Below, one piece after another: positions 44,649 to 53,237 of a DNA stretch of 64,000 nucleotides. The translations under genes were made by a program, and so were the position numbers. Each line of letters starts with the position of its first letter. Within the stretch, counting starts at the first letter, position 1. The DNA comes from Ochrobactrum teleogrylli (GTDB lineage: Bacteria; Pseudomonadota; Alphaproteobacteria; Rhizobiales; Rhizobiaceae). Below the pieces are notes generated by a model. The model saw nothing but the letters and a program-made list of their open reading frames with translations. It was not told where the DNA came from and ran no database searches. The stretch is taken from contig NZ_VEWL01000012.1 in the NCBI RefSeq assembly GCF_006376685.1, positions 104,572 through 168,571 of the forward strand, written 5' to 3'.

Positions 44649-45554
44649 ATGAACAAGAACCAACATTACATACGGCATCTGGCTGAAGAAACGGGTTTAG
44701 ACCCCGCTCGCCTTGATCGCGATTATAATGCCAAAGCTACCGTTTCGCCGGAAACCTTTGCCGCCGAAATGAAACGCTACCGTCAGGCAAGTGTTGAGCC
44801 GCGAGTTCATTGGGGGCAGCATTTCGACGTGGTTTACGACGAAGAAAGCGGGCAACGGATCGATATTTTTGGCCCTTCGTCAAGCGGCGGACTAAATCCG
44901 GTTTTTATATTCATTCACGGTGGCTATTGGCGGGCGCTGTCCAAGGAAGATTCCGCCATGATGGCTGGAATGCTTGCGCGCGAAGGCATTGCCACGGTCG
45001 TCGTCGACTATCGTCTGGCACCCGAAGTATCTCTTGCCGAAATTACGCGGGAGGTACGCTCTGCTCTGGCCTTCGTTTGGCGTCACGGTCGGGACTATGG
45101 TCTTGATCCGAACCGGATAACGGTCGGGGGAAGCTCTGCCGGCGGTCACCTTGCGGGCGCGCTCCTTTCTGAGGGATGGCAGGGCAAATTCGGTTTGCCA
45201 AAGGATGTAGTCAAGTTTGCCATGCCGGTCAGCGGGCTTTTCGAGCTTGCCCCTGTGGCTGCAACTTTCCCGCAGGAGTGGCTGAATCTTAGTCCTATTG
45301 ATGTCGATCAACTTAGTCCCATCCGGAGCATTCCTGTGGGTGGGTGTCCGATAACCGTAGCATGGTCAGAGCATGAAGCGGACGGCTTCAAACGCCAGTC
45401 ACGCGCTTATGCCGATTGCTGGGCTGTGGCTGGCGGAAGGGTGAAGGCAATCGAGGTCGCGAACCGAAACCATTACAATATTCTGATGGACTGGTGCTCG
45501 CCAGAAACCGAGATGTCGCAGGCCCTGCTCGCCGGGATTCGCAACATCGGTTGA
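44649..45554 (+). CDS. Kynurenine formamidase-like alpha/beta hydrolase
   Basis: The 301-residue hydrolase has the HGGYW oxyanion motif of AFMID-type formamidases (IFIHGGYWRALSKED). The nucleophile is in GGSSAGGH and the late His in NRNHYNIL. Such enzymes cleave N-formylkynurenine or related aryl formamides and esters. Combined with 3-hydroxyanthranilate dioxygenase it suggests uptake and breakdown of an N-acylated or N-formylated anthranilate-type compound. That pathway role is inference. Confidence 0.8.
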   Translation: MNKNQHYIRHLAEETGLDPARLDRDYNAKATVSPETFAAEMKRYRQASVEPRVHWGQHFDVVYDEESGQRIDIFGPSSSGGLNPVFIFIHGGYWRALSKEDSAMMAGMLAREGIATVVVDYRLAPEVSLAEITREVRSALAFVWRHGRDYGLDPNRITVGGSSAGGHLAGALLSEGWQGKFGLPKDVVKFAMPVSGLFELAPVAATFPQEWLNLSPIDVDQLSPIRSIPVGGCPITVAWSEHEADGFKRQSRAYADCWAVAGGRVKAIEVANRNHYNILMDWCSPETEMSQALLAGIRNIG

Positions 45555-45639
45555 CTGGCTTCTAGAAGAAGTTTTGCGGTCGCGCGGCTCTGCGCGGCTG
45601 GCAGTTTGGTGCGTGAAAAATTCGCCGACACTCATACAA

Positions 45640-45700
45640 ACTCATGTGATAGAACTCATGGATATATAGTTTCAATATGAATTGTCACATGAATTAAACC
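45640..45700. promoter_or_regulatory. Inverted and direct repeats upstream of aldehyde dehydrogenase gene
   Basis: TCATGTGA (near 45644) and its complement TCACATGA (near 45688) flank an AT-rich stretch. ACTCAT occurs three times just upstream (about 45630-45660). The same ACTCA half-site appears in the palindrome before lysR at 37492. A shared regulator is plausible. Confidence 0.4.
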
Positions 45701-45764
45701 CCCTCATTCTATCCGTAACGATAATCTGGGCTTGGCCCAACTAGTAGATTGCAGAGGCTTTCTG

Positions 45765-47201
45765 ATGCAAAAATCCGACGTACAGCTTTTCATAGGCGGC
45801 GAATGGCGCAAGTGCGCCAATACGCTTCCAATTATCAACCCTGCAGACGAGACCGAGATCGGCCAGGTTGCGGTGGCGGAACGGGGGGACCTGGAGGCGG
45901 CACTTCAGGCAGCCTGGGACGGATATCAGGTCTGGCGCAACACTGCGCCGGCGGCCCGCGCTGCGATCATCATGAAGGCGTCGGCGCTTATGCGCGAGCG
46001 GCAGGAAGAGATCGCACGCGCGATCACGCTCGAAAACGGAAAGCCTATAGCTGAAGCCCGGCTTGAGGTCATCCGGGGCTGCGAATTTTTCGAATGGGAT
46101 GCGGGGGAGTGCATTCGTTTCTATGGCCGTGTCATACCAAGCGCGCCCGGTATTCGCTATATTGTTGTGCATGAGCCAATCGGCCCAGTCGCTGCTTTCG
46201 CACCATGGAATTTTCCAATGAGCCAACCTGCACGCAAGATTGCGGGCGCTCTGGCTGCCGGTTGCTCCATTATTCTGAAGGCATCCGAAGAAACGCCGAC
46301 TGCAGTTACGCATATTGCGCGCGCATTTGAAGATGCGGGACTGCCAGCAGGTGTGTTGAATCTGGTTTTCGGCGTTCCGGCGGATATTTCGCAATTCCTC
46401 ATCCCCAGCCCCGAAATTCGGGCCATCGCATTCACCGGATCAACAGCTGTCGGCAAACATTTGACAGAAATCGCCGCACGTCATATGAAGCCCGCTCTTA
46501 TGGAACTCGGCGGCCACGCCCCGGTCATCGTTTGCGAGGATGCCGATCCAGTTCTGGCGGGCATCGCATCAGCACGCCGAAAGTACCGCAATTCAGGCCA
46601 AGTATGTACTTCCCCAACACGCTTCTTCGTTCATGAAACCCATTATGAGCGTTTTACTGCAGCTTTTATTGAAACGGCGCAGTCAATCCGTGTCGGTAAC
46701 GGACTGGAGGAAGGGGTGCAGATGGGGCCTGTTGCCAATGATCGTCGCATTATGGCGCTGGAAGAGTTGGTCAGCGATGCCGAAGCCAAGGGTGCAAAAT
46801 TGCTTTTCGGCGGTCGCCGTCTGAAGAACAACGGTTATTTCTTCCCGCCGACGGCACTGGCGGAATTGCCCAGCGATGCCCGTGCGATGTCCGAGGAGCC
46901 TTTCGGTCCGCTGGCCTTGATCAATCCAGTGCCGTCCCTTGATGTGGCTATTGAAAAGGCGAACTCGCTGCCCTTCGGTCTTGCCGCATATGGCTTTGCG
47001 AACTCCGCGGAAAATGTGGACCGTCTTATGTCGGGTCTGGAAGCTGGGAACGTCTCGATCAATACGCTCGAAGCATCTGTCGCTGAGACACCGTTCGGTG
47101 GTATCAAGGATAGTGGGCTTGGCCGCGAGGGCGGAGCAGAAGGATTGCATCACTATACGGTCGTGAAGAACGTCTCGCATCGTTTGGTCAATAGTCTCTA
47201 G
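45765..47201 (+). CDS. NAD-dependent aldehyde dehydrogenase
   Basis: The 478-residue enzyme is of the ALDH superfamily, closest in look to succinate- or aminomuconate-semialdehyde dehydrogenases. The catalytic Cys281 is in NSGQVCTS, the general base Glu247 in MELGGHAP, and the NAD-binding and oligomer motifs PWNFPMSQPARKI and GSTAVGK are present. ATG 45765 after AGAGG is preferred over TTG 45732. It would oxidise the semialdehyde made by ring cleavage. A 210-base gap with repeats separates it from the upstream hydrolase, so it may have its own promoter. Confidence 0.9.
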   Translation: MQKSDVQLFIGGEWRKCANTLPIINPADETEIGQVAVAERGDLEAALQAAWDGYQVWRNTAPAARAAIIMKASALMRERQEEIARAITLENGKPIAEARLEVIRGCEFFEWDAGECIRFYGRVIPSAPGIRYIVVHEPIGPVAAFAPWNFPMSQPARKIAGALAAGCSIILKASEETPTAVTHIARAFEDAGLPAGVLNLVFGVPADISQFLIPSPEIRAIAFTGSTAVGKHLTEIAARHMKPALMELGGHAPVIVCEDADPVLAGIASARRKYRNSGQVCTSPTRFFVHETHYERFTAAFIETAQSIRVGNGLEEGVQMGPVANDRRIMALEELVSDAEAKGAKLLFGGRRLKNNGYFFPPTALAELPSDARAMSEEPFGPLALINPVPSLDVAIEKANSLPFGLAAYGFANSAENVDRLMSGLEAGNVSINTLEASVAETPFGGIKDSGLGREGGAEGLHHYTVVKNVSHRLVNSL

Positions 47202-47374
47202 ACCATTGCGGGACCGCCAGTCCGGCATCTCTCCTATGACAGTGGATAATGGTTCGACATATGATGGAATGCAGCACTATCGAATGATGTTGGTGTTCTT
47301 GCCGGTTGCTACTTCGATATGCGGCTAACTCGCCGCATGCTCTTACGATTATGGGCAAATGAGGAACTGAATGG

Positions 47375-48568
47375 ATGCGACTTTCTAAATTGCAACATAT
47401 CGCGGGCGCCTTTCTGGTATCGTCTACTCTTGGGGGCACTCACGCGCATGCGGCCGACGCCGTGAAAATAGGTTTTATTACCACCCTGACCGGCGCTGCA
47501 GGCTATCTCGGCGAAGACGTGCGCGACGGCTTCAATCTCGCGGTTAAACAGGGCAATGGTCTTCTGGGTGGCCAAAAGGTCGATGTTGTTATCGCCGACG
47601 ATGGACTGAAGCCATCGACAGGCCGCCAGTTGGCGGACCGGTTCCTATATGACGAGCAAGCCGATATCATAACCGGTATGATTTTTTCGAATGTGGCCTC
47701 GGCTATCATTCCCGAGGTAATCGACGCCGGTAAGATCGTGATAAGCCCTAATGCCGGGCCCACTGAATTTGCCGGTGTTAACTGCAATGCGAACTATTTC
47801 GTCATGTCATGGCTCACCGACAGTATGCAGGGCAGCGCGGGGCGCAATGCAAAGGCTCTCGGCTTTAAGCGAGCTATGGTGCTTGCGCCGAATTTCCAGG
47901 CAGGTAAGGACGCGGTCGAGGGCTTTCGCCGTACTTTCGAGGGAGAAATTATAGAAGAGGTCTACACAAGTCTGGACCAGATCGACTATGCAGCGGAAAT
48001 GGCGCGCATAAGGTCTGCAAAACCTGACGTAGTATTCCAGTTTCACCCCGGTGCTTTGGGGATTGCGTTTCTTCGTCAATACCAGCAGTCAGGCCTGTTA
48101 AATGAGATACCAATGGTGGTTGCTGAGCCATCCATGGATCATGCCATCCTGCGTTCTCTTGGAGGAATTACAGAGGGCCTCAATGTCTCGGGTTCCTGGA
48201 ATGTCGATCTGAACAACGACGCCAATAAGCAGTTCGTTGCCACATTTCAGGGCGATTACGGCCGGACCCCAACAATGTATGCAGCGCAAGGCTATGATAC
48301 AGCGCGGGCTATCGGAGCGGCACTGGCACATACCGGCGGTGATTTTAAGGACCCCCAAAAGTTTCGTTCTGCAATGTTGAAGGCCGATTTCTCATCCGTT
48401 CGAGGCAACTTTGCGTTTGGCAAAAATCAGCATCCGGTTCAGGATTGGTATGCTATGCGCGTCGAAAATGATGGGAAGGGTGGGTACAGTTTGGTGACGA
48501 AAGATAAGATCGCTGAGATGTCCGGAGATGTGTTTGCCGATGAATGTAAACTTGAGCCCGCATTATGA
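47375..48568 (+). CDS. Branched-chain-type ABC transporter substrate-binding protein (copy 2)
   Basis: The 397-residue periplasmic binding protein is clearly paralogous to the one at 39210. Shared blocks include GYLGEDVRDG, ITGMIFSNVASA, LAPNFQAGKDA, PGALGIAFLRQYQQ and FGKNQHPVQDWY. A signal peptide ends near HAHAA. No second permease or ATPase set follows, so it probably feeds the single LivHMGF-type channel at 40446-43812. It overlaps the next gene by four bases. Confidence 0.9.
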   Translation: MRLSKLQHIAGAFLVSSTLGGTHAHAADAVKIGFITTLTGAAGYLGEDVRDGFNLAVKQGNGLLGGQKVDVVIADDGLKPSTGRQLADRFLYDEQADIITGMIFSNVASAIIPEVIDAGKIVISPNAGPTEFAGVNCNANYFVMSWLTDSMQGSAGRNAKALGFKRAMVLAPNFQAGKDAVEGFRRTFEGEIIEEVYTSLDQIDYAAEMARIRSAKPDVVFQFHPGALGIAFLRQYQQSGLLNEIPMVVAEPSMDHAILRSLGGITEGLNVSGSWNVDLNNDANKQFVATFQGDYGRTPTMYAAQGYDTARAIGAALAHTGGDFKDPQKFRSAMLKADFSSVRGNFAFGKNQHPVQDWYAMRVENDGKGGYSLVTKDKIAEMSGDVFADECKLEPAL

Positions 48569-49506
48569 AGCACAATCACATCTGGATTGCCAGTTTGGGT
48601 ATCAGCCTTGAACAACTGGCACTTGAGGACGAGACGCTTGTAACTTGCATTCCGGATCTCGGTCCCGTTCAATGGAGGCGCGATAAGCTTATTGGTGAGA
48701 TGCAATTCACCCGGAACGAGCCCTATCCGACATCTCCGATCAATAGCGCCGATAACGGACTTGCCGATACATTATCACTTAGTTTCAATATCTATCTTGT
48801 CCAATCCCGTGCTGGAAATGTTTTAATAGATACTGGGATCGGAAATGGTAAGTACCGCCCCGATCGACCCGCATGGGATAGGTTGAATGGTCCGTTTCTT
48901 GCCATTCTGGAAGGACTTGGTTTAGATGCCGATCATATTAATTTCGTCATCAATACCCATTTACACGCCGACCATGTCGGCTGGAACACCATTGCAGACT
49001 CTAGGGGGGGCTGGAGCCCAACGTTTCCTTCGGCGACTTATGTTACGTCGGCACGAGAGCTTGAAGCAATGTTGGCTAAAGCCCAAGCAACGTCCAATTC
49101 GTCGAATCTACTCCATGGCGCCTGGCAAGATAGTGTTATGCCAATCATCGACGGCCCCGGCTATTTGGCGGTGCAACCAGGCGAAATCGTTGCCGGTCTT
49201 CAAACAATTGCATTGCCTGGACACACTTCCGGAATGATCGGTCTGATCTTGGGCAGCGGCGATGAAACTATTGTCTTCACAGCAGATGCGATACATCACC
49301 CTATCCAGTTGCCTAATAATGCTCCGGCATCGAATTTTTGCATAAATCCGGAGGAGTCGGTCCAAACGCGGATCAAACTTCTGGAAACCTGTGCGCTGAA
49401 CAACTGGGTCATCGCGCCCTATCACTTTCCGGCTCCGGCCTTCAGCCACATCAAGCGAAATGAAGCAAACGGATATGAGATAAAACCCCTCGTCTTGCCT
49501 GGGTGA
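48565..49506 (+). CDS. Metallo-beta-lactamase-fold hydrolase
   Basis: The 313-residue protein has the metal-binding motif HLHADH (His132, His134, Asp136, His137). Further ligands are likely in LPGHTSG and TADAIHH. It is of the type that includes lactonases and other ester hydrolases. It is ATGA-coupled to the second binding protein, so it probably acts on the imported compound or a lactone intermediate. It has no signal peptide. It is the last gene before the insertion sequence. Confidence 0.85.
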   Translation: MKHNHIWIASLGISLEQLALEDETLVTCIPDLGPVQWRRDKLIGEMQFTRNEPYPTSPINSADNGLADTLSLSFNIYLVQSRAGNVLIDTGIGNGKYRPDRPAWDRLNGPFLAILEGLGLDADHINFVINTHLHADHVGWNTIADSRGGWSPTFPSATYVTSARELEAMLAKAQATSNSSNLLHGAWQDSVMPIIDGPGYLAVQPGEIVAGLQTIALPGHTSGMIGLILGSGDETIVFTADAIHHPIQLPNNAPASNFCINPEESVQTRIKLLETCALNNWVIAPYHFPAPAFSHIKRNEANGYEIKPLVLPG

Positions 49507-49566
49507 TCAGAAGACCTGAGTGGAACCTCTGATAGGAATTGGGACAATAAACTCGCGCAGTAGCTG
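49507..49566 (-). pseudogene. Possible 3' stub of an unknown minus-strand gene
   Basis: Nineteen codons plus a stop read in from the insertion-sequence edge (LLREFIVPIPIRGSTQVF). The stop abuts the end of the hydrolase gene. This might be the tail of a gene cut by the element. It is too short to identify and may be chance. Confidence 0.2.
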
Positions 49567-49567
49567 C

Positions 49568-49591
49568 TGGTCTGCCCCGATGGGGTGATCC
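49568..49591 (+). repeat. IS terminal inverted repeat (transposase-distal end)
   Basis: This end reads TGGTCTGCCCCGATGGGGTG and then ATCC. It pairs imperfectly with the repeat at 50801-50825. The internal CCCCGATGGGG is itself palindromic. Confidence 0.8.
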
Positions 49592-49601
49592 GTTTGGAAT
49601 G

Positions 49602-50459
49602 TTAGTGCATACTTGGCGTTCTGGCCACTATTGGTGTTGACGCCGGTCCATTTCGGCGAGACCAGACCGTTGCTTCGGGTGCCGGTGGCCTATAGCTCAG
49701 CGATGAGTGAGGCCTCACGGTATTATAATGCTGTCTCCAGTTTTCGATGATGATCTTCGCCCCCTTGAGTGTATAGAAGATTTCGCCGTTGAGCAGTTCG
49801 TCACGGAGCTTCGAGTTGAAGCTTTCGCAATAGCCGTTTTCCCACGGACTGCCCGGCATGATGTAGGCGGTTTTGGCCCCGACTGCTGCGATCCGCTCTC
49901 GGAGTGCGTTGGCGATGAACTCCGGGCCATTGTCGGAACGAATATGGGTGGGGACACCGCGTAGGATGAAGAGGTCGGAAAGCACGTCGATGACATCGAC
50001 GGCCTTCAGCTTTCTCTCGACCCTGATGGCGATACATTCTCGCGTGAACTCGTCGATCACGTTGAGCATGCGGATTTTCCTGCCGTTGTGCGTGCGATCC
50101 TCGACGAAGTCGTAGGACCAGACATGGTTGTGGTATTCCGGTCGAAGCCGGATGCACGAGCTGTCGTTCAACCACAGCCGACCGCGCTTCGGTTGCTTGT
50201 GAGGCACTTTTAGCCCCTCCCGTCGCCAGATGCGCTCAACCCGCTTGACGTTCACGATCCATCCAGCCTGGCGCAGCATCGCCGTGATGCGGCGATAGCC
50301 ATAGCGACCATACTGGAGGGCGAGCGCCGTGATGTCCGCAGTCAACGCTGCTTCATCATCCGGAGTCTTTGCGATCTTGCGCTGCGTGGAACGATGCTGA
50401 CCCAAGACTCGGCACGCCCGTCTCTCGGACACCTTCAGGTCATCGATCACATGGTCCAC
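49602..50459 (-). CDS. IS3-family transposase OrfB
   Basis: The 285-residue catalytic part has an HTH_21-type segment (ALQYGRYGYRRITAMLR) and an rve integrase core. DDE residues are visible: Asp in SYDFVEDRT, Asp in IRSDNGPEF and Glu in NGYCESFNSKLRDE. In this family it is normally made by a -1 frameshift from orfA. The frame is intact. Confidence 0.9.
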   Translation of the reverse strand: MDHVIDDLKVSERRACRVLGQHRSTQRKIAKTPDDEAALTADITALALQYGRYGYRRITAMLRQAGWIVNVKRVERIWRREGLKVPHKQPKRGRLWLNDSSCIRLRPEYHNHVWSYDFVEDRTHNGRKIRMLNVIDEFTRECIAIRVERKLKAVDVIDVLSDLFILRGVPTHIRSDNGPEFIANALRERIAAVGAKTAYIMPGSPWENGYCESFNSKLRDELLNGEIFYTLKGAKIIIENWRQHYNTVRPHSSLSYRPPAPEATVWSRRNGPASTPIVARTPSMH

Positions 50460-50482
50460 GCAAGCGCGGCGACGGGCGGGGC

Positions 50483-50760
50483 TCAGAAGTTTCCCTTGGC
50501 GGCCTCAGCTAAAATCGTCTTGTCCAAGGTGAGATCGGAAACAGCGCGCCGGAGCCGGGCATTCTCCGCTTCCAGCTCCTTCAGGCGCTTTACCTGGTCG
50601 CCCTTCAAACCGCCATATTGCTCCGCCAACGGTAGTATGTAACTTCCGTCACACCTATCGACCGGATTGCTTCCGCCATCGATTTTCCCTGCGCATTCAG
50701 CACGTCAACCTGACGAAGCTTCGTGACGATCTCTTCTGCCTTGTGTCTTTTTGCTACCAT
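50483..50760 (-). pseudogene. IS3-family transposase OrfA, frameshifted
   Basis: The helix-turn-helix part (KRHKAEEIVTKLRQVDVLNA, then GVTEVTYYRWRS) runs into a stop after a missing base near 50619-50620. Restoring one G gives the usual leucine-zipper continuation (EYGGLKGDQVKRLKELEAEN to AEAAKGNF) ending at 50483. The lesion also prevents formation of the OrfAB fusion. Confidence 0.8.
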
Positions 50761-50800
50761 TTCAATGTCCTTCTGAGGCTCATAAGCCATACTTTATGAA

Positions 50801-50825
50801 GGATCACTTTGAAGGGGGCAGACCA
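50801..50825 (-). repeat. IS terminal inverted repeat (transposase-proximal end), forming the photolyase stop
   Basis: Its complement reads TGGTCTGCCCCCTTCAAAGT and then GATCC. The last six photolyase codons and the TGA stop lie within this repeat. Confidence 0.8.
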
Positions 50826-52189
50826 AATGCGGGAAGCGGGTAGGTTTGCCCCAAAACAACCCCAGCTTCTCGCAAAATCTGCTCTGGCGCCGCAAATGGC
50901 TTGTGGATCCAGCGATCCGGGATTGCGGCGATCTCTGGAACCCATTTGCGTACGTAGACGCCATGCATGTCAAATTTGTCGCCCTGCAAAACCGGATTGA
51001 ACACACGGAAGTAAGGTGCCGCATCCATACCACAGCCAGCGACCCACTGCCAACTCCCCGGGTTGCTGGCTATATCCGCGTCCACCAACGTATCCCAGAA
51101 CCATTTCTCGCCCTCACGCCAGTCGATCTGCATATTCTTGCTTAAAACCGATGCCACCAGCATTCTTACACGGTTGTGCATCCAGCCTGTCGCCCAAAGC
51201 TGACGCATACCGGCGTCAATCAGTGGGATACCGGTCTTGCCTGTCTTCCAGGCATCAATCGCCTCCGGATTGTTGAGCCAGCGGATATCAGCCAATGTGT
51301 CGCGCATGTCGTTTTCGGCAATATCAGGACGATAATAGAGCTGATGATAATGGAAATCGCGCCAGATCAGCTCAGAAAGAAATTTTTCACCGCCAGCGTG
51401 AGTGCTTTGATCATGATCCATGAGTGACAGTGTAGCATGCCATGCTTGTCGTGGACTGATTTCGCCAAAACGGAGATGGGGCGATAGTTTTGATGTACCT
51501 TCAACGTCCGGACGATCACGATCTCCGGCATAATCGCGAATAGTTGTATCAAAGAAATGATAAAGTTGGTCAATGGCAGCCGCTTCGCCGATCTTCCAAA
51601 GACCGCTCATCTTTCTGGACCAGACAGCCTCTTTGTAGTTTTTCTGGTTGGGCGTGTGTTTGACGGTCGTCGTCTCGACTCTTCGGTCTGGCGAGGGTAG
51701 TGGTCTGCTCACACCATGCTGGCGCAGTGATTTGGCATATGGTGTAAAAACTTGATAAGATCCGCCGTTGCCGGATTTGATCTCCCAGGGTTCCACCAGC
51801 AGATTGCCTGCAAAAGACTCCACGCGCAGTCCTTTGTCCTTTAAGCTGGACTTGATGATTGCATCGACTTCTCGCTCTTGAGGAGCATAACGACGGTTCC
51901 AGAAAACGGTATCAAAGCTGTTTTCCTCAATTAATTGTTCGATGATATTGAGCGCTTCGCCGTCGGCAACAATCAACTCTATATTTCGTTCATTGAGACT
52001 TCTTGCCAGCAAGTCCAGGCTCTGTTCCAGCCACCAACGGACGGCAGCGCCCGGGACACGCAATTGCGGATTGGACTCATGCACAAAAAGGGCCGTGATC
52101 GCGCCACCCAACTTGAATGCGGCATGAAGGGCAGGATTGTCAGCAAGGCGCAGATCGTTGCGCAACCATACAAGCGCTTTGGCAGTCAT
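50804..52189 (-). CDS. phrB: Deoxyribodipyrimidine photolyase, C-terminus replaced by IS sequence
   Basis: The 461-residue class I photolyase/cryptochrome has an N-terminal antenna domain (VWLRNDLRLADNPAL). Its FAD domain carries ELIWRDFHYHQLYY, WKTGKTGIPLIDAGMRQL, TGWMHNRVRMLVAS and the terminal IASNPGSWQWVAGCGMDAAPYF block. It repairs UV-induced pyrimidine dimers with blue light. After YPLPA the last residues FGLPPSK come from the insertion sequence. The usual tail of about 20 residues (VDH...AR...AL in relatives) is gone. The catalytic domain is complete, so activity may persist. Confidence 0.9.
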   Translation of the reverse strand: MTAKALVWLRNDLRLADNPALHAAFKLGGAITALFVHESNPQLRVPGAAVRWWLEQSLDLLARSLNERNIELIVADGEALNIIEQLIEENSFDTVFWNRRYAPQEREVDAIIKSSLKDKGLRVESFAGNLLVEPWEIKSGNGGSYQVFTPYAKSLRQHGVSRPLPSPDRRVETTTVKHTPNQKNYKEAVWSRKMSGLWKIGEAAAIDQLYHFFDTTIRDYAGDRDRPDVEGTSKLSPHLRFGEISPRQAWHATLSLMDHDQSTHAGGEKFLSELIWRDFHYHQLYYRPDIAENDMRDTLADIRWLNNPEAIDAWKTGKTGIPLIDAGMRQLWATGWMHNRVRMLVASVLSKNMQIDWREGEKWFWDTLVDADIASNPGSWQWVAGCGMDAAPYFRVFNPVLQGDKFDMHGVYVRKWVPEIAAIPDRWIHKPFAAPEQILREAGVVLGQTYPLPAFGLPPSK

Positions 52190-52250
52190 TCATTGATCCT
52201 TCGTTAAACGGTTGCAGGACATGTTTTCAGACGCAAAAATCTCACCATAT

Positions 52251-53054
52251 TCATGACGAACGCTGTAATCTTCCCGGGGTTTTTCGGGGACCAGGGAAAA
52301 ACGCGTTGACCCGGCCTTGCAGAGCACGGAATTTTTCACCCCGCGATCTCAGCATGTGTTCTTCAAGCGCAGGGATGCCGGACACATGCACCAGCAGCCA
52401 ATACATCTGGATCGGAGCAAGCAGCGACAGCCAACTCCATGGCGATCCGGTAATTGCCATCAACGGCCACGCGCACCAGAACAGCCATTCAAAGAAATAG
52501 TTGGGATGTCTGGAATAAGCCCAAAGACCGGTTTCGCAAATTTCTGTTTTGGCTTCTGGAGTCATGCGAAACTGCGCAAGCTGCGCATCAGACAGCGCTT
52601 CACCAATCAACGCTATGGCGATGATTGCAACCCCGACCATATCCCAGACATATGGAAAACCGGGGCGACCAACCACAGCGAGATAGACAGCCAGAACCAA
52701 AATGAAGGCTGCGAGAGCCTGTATCTGCAAAAACCAATATAAGCGAACGGAAGCGTTTTCGCCCCATTCTTTTAGCAGCTTTGCATAACGCGGGTCTTCG
52801 CCATGGCGCATGCTACGCTTGGCGATATGAAAGCCAAGACGCAGCGACCACACCAGAATGAGGATCATTATAGCTAAGCGCCGTTGCCATGTCGCATCTG
52901 CAAGAATAATGGCTATGACTGAGCCCACCCCCACTGAAAACGACCAGATGGCATCGATCCAGCCGCTTTTGCCGGTCTTTCGTTCAAGCGCCCAGGCAAA
53001 TGCCATGATGGCAGACAGGCTGATGGCAACAACTAAGAGCAGACCGGGTTGCAT
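52251..53054 (-). CDS. DUF1295 membrane protein (steroid 5-alpha-reductase-like fold)
   Basis: The 267-residue integral membrane protein has about seven hydrophobic segments. The family C-terminal motif is CETGLWAYSRHPNYFFEWLFWCAW. The family is related to isoprenylcysteine methyltransferases and 5-alpha-reductases and is commonly found with ECF/ChrR and cyclopropane-synthase genes. It is upstream of phrB on the same strand (61-base gap), so the two are probably cotranscribed. It may act on membrane lipids. Confidence 0.87.
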   Translation of the reverse strand: MQPGLLLVVAISLSAIMAFAWALERKTGKSGWIDAIWSFSVGVGSVIAIILADATWQRRLAIMILILVWSLRLGFHIAKRSMRHGEDPRYAKLLKEWGENASVRLYWFLQIQALAAFILVLAVYLAVVGRPGFPYVWDMVGVAIIAIALIGEALSDAQLAQFRMTPEAKTEICETGLWAYSRHPNYFFEWLFWCAWPLMAITGSPWSWLSLLAPIQMYWLLVHVSGIPALEEHMLRSRGEKFRALQGRVNAFFPGPRKTPGRLQRSS

Positions 53055-53157
53055 GGCGGACCTTTATTGGGAGTTCGCTTTTCCTCATGCAATACGTTCT
53101 GTTTGTCTGCTTGGTTTCTTAAGCGGCTCAAAAAAATAAAAAAGTTTCGTCGCGGAT

Positions 53158-53187
53158 TGAACCAAACTTCTTCTCAAAACGTAAAAC
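53158..53187 (+). promoter_or_regulatory. ECF-type promoter candidate upstream of FAD oxidoreductase operon
   Basis: TGAACC (53158-53163) is separated by 18 bases from TAAAAC (53182-53187), about 50 bases before the start at 53238. It differs by one base in the -35 element from the TGATCC found with the same spacing upstream of the sigma gene at 59180. The match is suggestive only. Confidence 0.35.
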
Positions 53188-53237
53188 GACGAAAATGTAG
53201 CACATACGCAGCTCAATGCGCGGTGAAGAGAGGGACT

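Larger units (their letters stand above)
49568..50825 (-). mobile_element. IS3-family insertion sequence (about 1258 bp)
   Basis: The element is bounded by imperfect terminal inverted repeats of about 24-25 bp that begin TGGTCTGCCCC and end GTGATCC. It encodes the two-frame transposase (orfA and orfB) on the minus strand. The bases immediately outside (left ...GCTGC, right AATGC...) do not form a target duplication. This points to a deletion or recombination at the element. orfA carries a frameshift, so it may no longer move by itself. Confidence 0.85.
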
